Source: Acidobacteriota bacterium
Lineage (GTDB): Bacteria; Acidobacteriota; Vicinamibacteria; Vicinamibacterales; CAVVIG01
NCBI GenBank assembly: GCA_020850715.1
Contig: JADZED010000053.1
Location: forward strand, 1 to 64,000
Reading direction: 5' to 3'
Length of the DNA stretch: 64,000 bases
This document shows positions 30,433 through 38,432 of the stretch, one piece after another. The notes beneath the pieces are model-generated. The model saw only the letters and a list, made by a program, of their open reading frames with translations, did no database searches and was not told where the DNA came from. Position numbers and translations under genes: made by a program. Each line of letters opens with the position of its first letter. Position 1 is the stretch's first letter.

Positions 30433-31014
30433 ATGATCGACGAGACGTTTCTCACGACCGAGGAGGTGCTGGAGTACCTGCAGGTCAATCTGCGGACCGT
30501 GTACCGCCTCATCAAGGCCGGCAAGATCCCGGCGGTGCGCGTGGGCCGGCAGTGGCGCTTCCGCAAGCGCGATATCGACGCCTGGCTCGACAGCCAGCGG
30601 CCGCGCGGCGGGCGGCCCGCGACGGCGGCGCCGAAGCCGGCTGCCGCAGGCGGCCGTCCGCGCATTCTCGTCGTCGACGATGAAGCGAGCATCCGCGATC
30701 TGCTGCAGAAGACGCTGGCGCTCGCCGAGTACGACGTGGAAGTCGCCGCCGACGGACGCTCGGCCATCGAGCGCATGCGCCTCTATCCCTACGATCTACT
30801 GATCGCCGACCTGAAGATGCCCGGCATGGACGGTCTCACGGTCATCCGTGAAGCTCGCCGCTACAAGGCCGACCTGCCGGTCATCATCATCACCGGATTT
30901 TCGACCGAATCGAGCGCGATCGAGGCGGTGAACATCGGTGTCGCCGGCTATCTCACCAAGCCGTTCCGTGTCCCGCAGGTCCTGGCGGCCGCCGCAAAGG
31001 CCCTCGGAGAGTAG
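30433..31014 (+). CDS. Helix-turn-helix / receiver fusion regulator
   Basis: 193 residues in an unusual order: an N-terminal excisionase-like (HTH_17/MerR-type) DNA-binding domain (LTTEEVLEYLQVNLRTVYRLIKAGKIPAVRVGRQWRF, about residues 7-45), an Ala/Pro linker, then a receiver domain (ILVVDDEASIRDLL, phospho-Asp in LLIADLKMPGMDG, YLTKPF). Common response regulators have the receiver first. It should bind DNA when or until phosphorylated by the GAF/PAS kinase encoded 3 bp upstream. Target genes are unknown. Confidence 0.9.
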   Translation: MIDETFLTTEEVLEYLQVNLRTVYRLIKAGKIPAVRVGRQWRFRKRDIDAWLDSQRPRGGRPATAAPKPAAAGGRPRILVVDDEASIRDLLQKTLALAEYDVEVAADGRSAIERMRLYPYDLLIADLKMPGMDGLTVIREARRYKADLPVIIITGFSTESSAIEAVNIGVAGYLTKPFRVPQVLAAAAKALGE

Positions 31015-31029
31015 CCGGATCCGGCATCC

Positions 31030-33066
31030 TTGATCCAGCTTTCAGAGCTAACCAAGAGCTTCGGAGAGCGCGTCCTCTTCGATCGCGTCACCTGGCAGAT
31101 CACCGACCGCGAGCGCGTCGGCCTGTGCGGGCCCAACGGCTCGGGCAAGACCACGCTGCTGCGCATGATGGCGGGCCTCGAGGAACCGGACTCCGGCGCC
31201 GTCGTCAAGCCGGCATCGCTCACGGTGGGCTACCTGCCGCAGGACGGCCTGAGCCACGCCGGCCGGACCGTCTTCGAGGAGGCGTCGAGCGCGTTCGCCG
31301 ATCTGCTGGCGATGAAGGCCGAGATGCACGCGCTCGAAGCGCGGCTGGGCGATCCTGCGATCCCCGAGCCGGAACACGACGCGATGCTCGAGCGCTACAG
31401 CGATCTCCTGGATCGCTTCCGCATCGGCGGAGGCTACAGCATCGAGTTGAAGACCGCCAGCGTGCTGCAGGGACTCGGCTTCGCACCCACCGACGTCGAG
31501 CGTCCGACCGAAACCTTCTCCGGCGGCTGGCAGATGCGCATCGCGCTGGCCAAGCTGCTGCTCGTGCAGCCCGAACTGCTCCTGCTCGACGAGCCGACCA
31601 ACCACCTCGATCTCGAAGCCCGCAACTGGCTCGAGGGTTACCTGAACGCCTACCCGCACGCGGTCATCCTGGTCTCGCACGACCGCTTCTTCCTCGACGC
31701 CGTCGTCACCCGCATCGCCGACCTGACGCTCCGGACGCTGACCGACTATCACACCAACTACAGCGGCTATCTCGCGGAGCATCACGAGCGGATCGAGGCG
31801 CTGCGCAAGGCCAGGCGCGAGCAGGACGAGGAGGTCGCCCGCGTCCGGATGTTCGTCGATCGATTCAGGTATCAGGCGACCAAGGCGTCGCAGGTGCAAA
31901 GCCGGATCAAGATGCTCGAGAAGGTGGTGCCGATCGAAGTCCCCCCGGAGCGGAAGAAGATCCATTTCGATTTTCCGACGGCCGCCAGAAGCGGGCGCAC
32001 GGTCCTGGAACTGAGGCACGTCCGGAAGGGCTACGGTTCCCTCATCGTCTTCGACGAGGTGAACCTGCACATCGAGCGCGGCGATCGCATCGCGCTCGTC
32101 GGGCCCAACGGCACCGGCAAGTCGACGTTGATGCGCATGCTGTCGGGGGAGGAGGCGCCCGATCGCGGCGAACGCGTCCTCGGCCACAACGTCGTCGCAC
32201 AGTACTTCGCCCAGGACGAGGCGACGCGGATGGATCCCGAGCCCACCGTGTACGAGACGCTCGCCTCCGGGTCGCCGCTGCACATGGTGCCGGCCATCCG
32301 GAACATCCTCGGCGGCTTCCTCTTCTCGGGCGATGACGTCTACAAGCCCGTGCGGGTGCTGTCGGGGGGCGAGCGCACGCGGCTGGCAGTCGCACGCATG
32401 CTCCTGCAGCCGTCCAATACCCTGCTGCTCGACGAGCCGACCAACCATCTCGATCTCGACTCGAAGGACGTGCTGCTCGATGCGCTGGAGGACTACGGCG
32501 GCACACTGATCTTCGTATCGCACGACCGGTACTTCGTCGAACATCTTGCCACGCGCATTGTCGAGATCGGCGGTGGCGCCGCTCTGGCCTACCCGGGAAC
32601 CTACCGCGAGTTCCTGTGGCACAAGGAGCATGGACGGGAAGGGCAGGCAGCGCGTGAGGAGCGGGACGGGAACAGACGCAAGGCCCGACCGGAGCGACAG
32701 GCGTCCAGGCCCCCGTCCAGGCCGCAGGAACCCATTGCCGGGCAGAAGCCGGCGGCGGGACGTGCAGTCAGTCGGGGGGAAACGCCCGGCGACCCGGCGC
32801 GGGACGAGAGAAGGCGCGCCGAGGCCGAGACCCGCAGGAAAGCGCGCGAGACCCGTGCCCGCCGGGCCGAGATCGACGCGCTCGAGGCACGGATTGCCGA
32901 CTGCGAGCGGACGATTCGCGAGCTCGAGGCGGCGATGGCCGCACCAGGGTTCTATGACGATCGCGCGGCAGCCCAGCCGGTTGTCGAACGCCACCAGGCG
33001 TTGATGTGGCAGGTCGGCCAGCTCATGCACCAGTGGGAAGAGCTCCAATCGGCAACAGAAGCGTGA
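31030..33066 (+). CDS. ABC-F family ATPase (Uup/YheS/Etta-type)
   Basis: 678 residues, TTG start. Two ABC ATPase domains in one chain without membrane segments: Walker A GPNGSGKTT and GPNGTGKST, signatures FSGGWQMRIALAK and LSGGERTRLAVAR, Walker B LLLLDEPTNHLD and LLLDEPTNHLD. The linker between them (about 245-320) is the charged helical P-site tRNA interaction motif region, and the C-terminal 80 residues form a coiled coil (ARRAEIDALEARIADCERTIRELEAAM). ABC-F proteins act on the ribosome as translation or antibiotic-protection factors. It follows the HTH-receiver gene by 15 bp. Confidence 0.93.
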   Translation: MIQLSELTKSFGERVLFDRVTWQITDRERVGLCGPNGSGKTTLLRMMAGLEEPDSGAVVKPASLTVGYLPQDGLSHAGRTVFEEASSAFADLLAMKAEMHALEARLGDPAIPEPEHDAMLERYSDLLDRFRIGGGYSIELKTASVLQGLGFAPTDVERPTETFSGGWQMRIALAKLLLVQPELLLLDEPTNHLDLEARNWLEGYLNAYPHAVILVSHDRFFLDAVVTRIADLTLRTLTDYHTNYSGYLAEHHERIEALRKARREQDEEVARVRMFVDRFRYQATKASQVQSRIKMLEKVVPIEVPPERKKIHFDFPTAARSGRTVLELRHVRKGYGSLIVFDEVNLHIERGDRIALVGPNGTGKSTLMRMLSGEEAPDRGERVLGHNVVAQYFAQDEATRMDPEPTVYETLASGSPLHMVPAIRNILGGFLFSGDDVYKPVRVLSGGERTRLAVARMLLQPSNTLLLDEPTNHLDLDSKDVLLDALEDYGGTLIFVSHDRYFVEHLATRIVEIGGGAALAYPGTYREFLWHKEHGREGQAAREERDGNRRKARPERQASRPPSRPQEPIAGQKPAAGRAVSRGETPGDPARDERRRAEAETRRKARETRARRAEIDALEARIADCERTIRELEAAMAAPGFYDDRAAAQPVVERHQALMWQVGQLMHQWEELQSATEA

Positions 33067-33080
33067 TTCAATTACATTCT

Positions 33081-33089
33081 TGTTATACT
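33081..33089 (+). promoter_or_regulatory. Extended -10 promoter upstream of the PAS kinase gene
   Basis: TGTTATACT, an extended -10 (TGn followed by TATACT), lies in the locally AT-rich gap after the ABC-F gene. No good -35 is seen at 16-18 bp, which is tolerated with an extended -10. It would transcribe the kinase and regulator genes at 33216-35868. Confidence 0.5.
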
Positions 33090-33215
33090 CGCGAAGCCGA
33101 TGCGCGTCCGTAACCGACTGACTTTGCCCATGTTTGCACGACAGGATGGACCGAGCGCTCGGGCATACGACTTGCCGGCAGTGCTGTCGAGCTGAGGTCC
33201 GGCCGCCGTGGCGGT

Positions 33216-34448
33216 GTGTCCGGACGCGAACACGCCGTGCGCGCCGCTTTCTCCGAAATGCCCCATCGCCCTTCCTCGCGAAAGGCCCCACGACGGACGG
33301 CCGCCAGAGGCGGGCGTACGCGTCCGGCCGCGCGGCGGGCTGGCATCTCCGCCGAGGATCGCTTCTTCCGCCACATCGTCAGCAGCATGCGAAACGGCGT
33401 GCTGGCGATCCATCGCGACGGCACCCTCGCGTTGATGAACGAAGAGGCCTACCGCATCTTCGCCCTGACGCCGCGTCCGGGCGACATCGGCCATCCCTTC
33501 GCCGAGATCCTGCGGCCGAGGCCGGCGGTGGTTCGGATGCTCGGCAGCGCGTTCGAGCTGAGCCATCTCCCCAACCGGGCGGAGCTCCGCCTCAAGGATC
33601 TCGATCGGGTCATCGGCTACACGCTCTCGCAGGTCCGCGACGATCGCGGCCGGCCCATCGGCGCGGTGCTCTTCTTCAAGGATCTCACGCAGGTTGAACA
33701 GCTCGAAGAGCGCGAGCGGCTGCGCGACCGTCTGGCCTCGCTTGGAGAGATGGCCGCGGGGATGGCGCACGAGCTGCGAAATCCTCTGGCGGGGATCGAG
33801 GTGATGGCGGGCCTGCTCCGCCGCCAGGTGCCCGACTCCAAGGATGCGCAGTCGCTGCTGGCCGACATCATCAGCGAGGCGAAGCTGGCCAACGCGATTG
33901 TCGTCGAGATGCTCGAGTTCGTGCGGCCGGTCCGGCTGCAGGTCGAACAGACGAATCTCGCCGAGGTGCTCAATCAGGCGGTGACGCTCGCCGAGTCGAA
34001 GGCCGCGCGCGGCCGCGTGCAGGTATCGATCGAGGTCGAGCCGGGGCTGCCGATGATCGACGGCGATCATCATCAGCTGTCGCAGGTCTTCATCAACCTG
34101 GTCGTCAACGCGTTCGAGGCGCTCGAAGGCGAGGGTCGCGTCGGCATCCGCGCCGTGCGCGGCGACATGGAGCAGGACCCGGCATTCACCGGCGAGCCGG
34201 CGGCCCCGATTCCGGCGGTCGTGATCGAGGTCGCCGACGACGGTCCGGGCGTGCCGGCACACCTGACCGATCGGATCTTCAATCCGTTCTTCACGACGAA
34301 GGTGACCGGGTCGGGTCTGGGCCTGGCCATCGTGCGGAAGATCGTCGATGCGCACGACGGCCGGATCGATCTCAACAGCAGCCCGCAGATCGGCACGCGG
34401 TTCCGGGTGACGCTGCCGGTGTCGAGCGCATCGGGGTGGTTCAAATGA
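33216..34448 (+). CDS. PAS-domain histidine kinase (NtrB-like)
   Basis: 410 residues, cytosolic. A basic disordered N-terminus (about 1-45) is followed by a PAS domain (FRHIVSSMRNGVLAIHRDGTLALMNEEAYRIF), HisKA with MAAGMAHELRNPLAGIEVMAGLL, and an ATPase domain (NLVVNAFEAL, DDGPGVPAH, GSGLGLAIVRKIV). The start is GTG at 33216; an ATG at 33258 would remove 14 basic residues and is also reasonable. It precedes the sigma54 regulator gene by 10 bp, forming a second NtrB/NtrC-like pair in this window. Confidence 0.9.
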   Translation: MSGREHAVRAAFSEMPHRPSSRKAPRRTAARGGRTRPAARRAGISAEDRFFRHIVSSMRNGVLAIHRDGTLALMNEEAYRIFALTPRPGDIGHPFAEILRPRPAVVRMLGSAFELSHLPNRAELRLKDLDRVIGYTLSQVRDDRGRPIGAVLFFKDLTQVEQLEERERLRDRLASLGEMAAGMAHELRNPLAGIEVMAGLLRRQVPDSKDAQSLLADIISEAKLANAIVVEMLEFVRPVRLQVEQTNLAEVLNQAVTLAESKAARGRVQVSIEVEPGLPMIDGDHHQLSQVFINLVVNAFEALEGEGRVGIRAVRGDMEQDPAFTGEPAAPIPAVVIEVADDGPGVPAHLTDRIFNPFFTTKVTGSGLGLAIVRKIVDAHDGRIDLNSSPQIGTRFRVTLPVSSASGWFK

Positions 34449-34458
34449 GGGTCACGAT

Positions 34459-35868
<1,410 letters not shown>

Positions 35869-35877
35869 GAGGTCCGG

Positions 35878-35900
35878 CAGGACGGTCTAGGACCGTCCTG
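35878..35900. terminator. Bidirectional hairpin between regulator and xerC
   Basis: CAGGACGGTC and GACCGTCCTG form a perfect 10-bp stem with a 3-nt TAG loop, between the convergent genes and covering the xerC stop codon. There is no T-run on either side, so the terminator call rests on stem strength and position. Confidence 0.5.
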
Positions 35901-36906
35901 CCCCGCCTGCCCCGCCCGTCTCTCCCGCCTGCCCCGCCCTGGGATGGCTCTTCCGATACACCTCGAGCAGCTGCGTCGCGTTGACGTGCGTATAGCGCTG
36001 GGTCGTGCTCAACCGCGCATGGCCCAGCAGTTCCTGAATCGCGCGCAGGTCGGCGCCGCGCTGGAGCAGGTGGGTGGCAAACGAATGCCGGAGCGCGTGA
36101 GGACTGATGCCGGCGCGTGCGCCCGAGGCGGTGGCGTACCGCCGCACGATCCGATCGACGCTGCGAACGGTCAGCCGCCCGCCGCGGTAGTTCACAAACA
36201 GAGGGCAGGAGGGGCGGGAGGGACAGGAGGGGCCGGATCGCCGGCCGGAGCGCTCCTGCCTCGTTCGCCCATCCAGCCCCTCCCGCCTTCCCTGCTCCAG
36301 GATCGTCTCGCGGGCCGCGAGATACGCCCGAAGCGCCCCGGCGGCGGCGCCGTTGAACGGAACCAGGCGGGGCCGCCCCCCCTTGCCGAGAACCCGCACC
36401 ATGCGCGCCGCCAGGTTGACGTCTTCCAGGTCCAGCCCGCACAGCTCGCCGAGCCGCAGGCCCGAGGCGTAGAACAGCTCGAGGATGGCCGCATCGCGCC
36501 GCTCGAGCGGCGCCGCACCGGCCGCCGCCGCGAGCAGCCGCGCCATCTCGGCCTCCGACAGGTGCGCGGGGACGCGGACCTCTGCGCGTGGCGTCTTCAC
36601 CAGCTCGCCGGGATCGCGCGCGAGGATCTCTTCCCGCCGCAGGAACTTCAGGAACGTCCGCACCGCGGCGAGCTTCCTCGCGGCAGTCGCCCGCGAGCAG
36701 CCGCGCCGGTACAGATCGCCGAGGTAGGCGCGGACCGCCTCGTCGTCCAGCGCCTCGGGCGCCAGCGCCGCACGCTTGACGCCCGCACGGCCGGCGGCCA
36801 CGGCAAGGAACTGCGAGAGGTCGCTCCCGTACGCGCGCACGGTATGCGGCGAGAGGTTGCGATTCAAACGCAGGTGCTGCAGGAACGCCTTCACGTGCGG
36901 GATCAT
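35887..36906 (-). CDS. xerC: Tyrosine recombinase XerC with a low-complexity insertion
   Basis: 339 residues; resolves chromosome dimers at dif with XerD. N-terminal SAM-like domain (FLQHLRLNRNLSPHTVRAYGSDL) and catalytic domain with Arg151 (SGLRLGEL), Lys175 (GKGGRPR), His270-x2-Arg273 (SPHALRHSFATHLL), His296 (LGHARLSTTQ) and nucleophile Tyr305 (RYTHV). Residues about 202-233 are an extra Arg/Ser/Pro/Cys-rich segment between AYLAARETIL and LFVNYRGG, and the last 17 residues are Gly/Ala-rich; both come from G-run DNA. All catalytic residues are intact, so it is probably active. The ATG overlaps the trmFO stop by 4 bp, as part of dprA-topA-trmFO-xerC. Confidence 0.93.
   Translation of the reverse strand: MIPHVKAFLQHLRLNRNLSPHTVRAYGSDLSQFLAVAAGRAGVKRAALAPEALDDEAVRAYLGDLYRRGCSRATAARKLAAVRTFLKFLRREEILARDPGELVKTPRAEVRVPAHLSEAEMARLLAAAAGAAPLERRDAAILELFYASGLRLGELCGLDLEDVNLAARMVRVLGKGGRPRLVPFNGAAAGALRAYLAARETILEQGRREGLDGRTRQERSGRRSGPSCPSRPSCPLFVNYRGGRLTVRSVDRIVRRYATASGARAGISPHALRHSFATHLLQRGADLRAIQELLGHARLSTTQRYTHVNATQLLEVYRKSHPRAGQAGETGGAGGAGRS
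35901..35939. repeat. C-run (G-rich on coding strand) low-complexity tract at xerC 3' end
   Basis: At least six runs of three or four C separated by short spacers (CCCCGCCTGCCCCGCCC pattern) give the coding (minus) strand a G-quadruplex-capable sequence. It encodes the Gly/Ala tail of XerC and resembles the tract at 36203-36232. Confidence 0.7.
36203..36232. repeat. G-run tract inside xerC
   Basis: On the plus strand five runs of three or four G with one- to five-base spacers (GGGCAGGAGGGGCGGGAGGG pattern) satisfy a G-quadruplex motif. It lies within the extra segment of XerC and looks like the same type of repeat as at 35901-35939 but in the opposite orientation. Confidence 0.7.
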
Positions 36907-38432
36907 CGGGCGCCGCCCACCATCGCTCCGGCCGCTGCGCGCGACACGATCCAGGCCTCGAGATCGGCGAGCGCGCGCCGGGAGATCGCCAGCTTCCTCG
37001 CCGCCCTGGCGTCCCGGGGCCTGGCCCGGACGTCGCTCGAGGCCCCCGCAAGCGGCGGCGGCTGGCCCAGCGGCTCCATGATGCCGAACGTGATGTTGGT
37101 CGGCTCGTAGTGCGCCGGGTTCGCGTGCGACACGTAGTAGGCAAGCGCTCCGATGGCGGTCGTCCGCGGGAGCGACGACGGCGCCTGTCCCAAGGCGAGC
37201 GCCGCGGCATTGAGCCCGGCGATCAGGCCCGATGCCGCCGATTCCACGTAACCCTCGACCCCCGACATCTGACCTGCAAACAGCAGCGCCGGCTCCCGCC
37301 GGACCTGCCACGTTTCGGCGAGCACGGCCGGCCCGTTCACGTAAGTGTTGCGGTGCACCATGCCGAAGCGCGCGAACTCGGCGCCTTCGAGCCCGGGAAT
37401 CAGCCGCAGCACGCGCGCCTGATCGCCCCACTTGATCTGCGTCTGGAACCCGACGAGGCTGAAGTGGTCGCCGGCCAGGTCGTCCTGGCGGAGCTGCACG
37501 ACGGCGTAGGGCTCGCGTCGGGTGCGCGGATCGACGAGGCCGACCGGCTTCATCGGGCCGAACCGCAGCGTGTCGACGCCGCGGTGGGCCATCACCTCGA
37601 TCGGCAGGCAGCCTTCGAAGAAGCGCTCCCCATCGAGCGCGTGAACCGTTGCCGGCTCGGCGTGCACCAACGCGTCGTGGAACACCTCGTATTCGGCCCG
37701 CGTCAGCGGGCAGTTCAGGTAGTCGCCCTCTCCGTCGTCGGCCCCGCACGCCGGCGGCGCCGGATCGGATTGGCGCCGGCCTCGGCGGACGTCGGAGGCG
37801 CCGCCCGCTGCGGAGGCGGCCTCCGGCGCACGATTGCCGACCGCCGCGTCGGGCCGGGGCGTTCCGCCGCGCAGACTCCTCCCCCATCGCGACGCGCGAA
37901 ACACTTTCGTCCGATCGACGCTCTCGGCGAGGACGATAGGGCTGATCGCATCGTAGAAGTACAAATGGCCGGTGCCGGCGACTCGGGCGATGTCGGCGGC
38001 CAGCGCGGCCGATGTGAGCGGGCCGGTCGCCACGATGACCGGTTCCCGCTCGCTGGAGGCCGGGATTGAGGTCACCTCTCCGCGCACAATCGTGATCAGC
38101 GGATGTCGATCGAGCGTCTGCGTGATCAGGTCGGAAAAGCGCTCGCGATCGACCGCGAGCGCCGCGCCGGCCGGCACCCGGCTCGCCTCGGCCGTGCGCA
38201 TCACGAGCGAGCCGAGGCGCCGCATCTCGGCTTTGAGCAGGCCGACGGCGTTGTCGAGCTTGTCCGCCCTGAAGGAGTTGCTGCAGACCAGTTCTGCCAG
38301 CCGGTCGCTCTTGTGCACCGGAGTGCCGCGCACCGGCCGCATCTCGTGAAGCGTGACCGCGACGCCGCAGCCGGCGGCCTGCCAGGCGGCTTCCGAGCCT
38401 GCGAGGCCGCCGCCCACGATCCGGACGCGCAT
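36903..38432 (-). CDS. trmFO: TrmFO, folate-dependent tRNA (uracil-54) methyltransferase, with insertion
   Basis: 509 residues against about 440 for the family. It makes ribothymidine-54 in tRNA using methylenetetrahydrofolate and FAD. Seen: the FAD dinucleotide motif VRIVGGGLAGSEAAW, AELVCSNSFRAD (catalytic-type Cys50), HLYFYDAISPIV, YLNCPL (second conserved Cys), FFEGCLPIEVMAHRG, MKPVGLVDPR and FAGQMSGVEGYVESAASGL. Residues about 183-236, between FRASR and DYLNCPL, are an insertion of roughly 50 residues rich in Arg, Gly, Ala, Pro absent from typical TrmFO. A shorter extra piece (GASSDVRARPRD) occurs near the C-terminus. Start ATG overlaps the topA stop as TGATG. Confidence 0.92.
   Translation of the reverse strand: MRVRIVGGGLAGSEAAWQAAGCGVAVTLHEMRPVRGTPVHKSDRLAELVCSNSFRADKLDNAVGLLKAEMRRLGSLVMRTAEASRVPAGAALAVDRERFSDLITQTLDRHPLITIVRGEVTSIPASSEREPVIVATGPLTSAALAADIARVAGTGHLYFYDAISPIVLAESVDRTKVFRASRWGRSLRGGTPRPDAAVGNRAPEAASAAGGASDVRRGRRQSDPAPPACGADDGEGDYLNCPLTRAEYEVFHDALVHAEPATVHALDGERFFEGCLPIEVMAHRGVDTLRFGPMKPVGLVDPRTRREPYAVVQLRQDDLAGDHFSLVGFQTQIKWGDQARVLRLIPGLEGAEFARFGMVHRNTYVNGPAVLAETWQVRREPALLFAGQMSGVEGYVESAASGLIAGLNAAALALGQAPSSLPRTTAIGALAYYVSHANPAHYEPTNITFGIMEPLGQPPPLAGASSDVRARPRDARAARKLAISRRALADLEAWIVSRAAAGAMVGGAR
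37725..37886 (-). other. In-frame inserted segment within trmFO
   Basis: About 160 bp with no counterpart in the usual TrmFO sequence. It is even richer in GC than its surroundings and contains a short inverted repeat (CGGCGCC and GGCGCCG around a 10-nt loop, about 37754-37777) and the sequence GACGTCCGCCGAGGCCGG on the coding strand. A related GACGTCCGGGCCAGGC occurs near 37020-37045 in the same gene. It behaves like a palindromic element tolerated within a protein, but origin is not proven. Confidence 0.5.

Noticed and set aside
36208-36303. XerC as a pseudogene because of the insertion
   Set aside because: The insertion is in frame and all six catalytic residues are present and correctly ordered.
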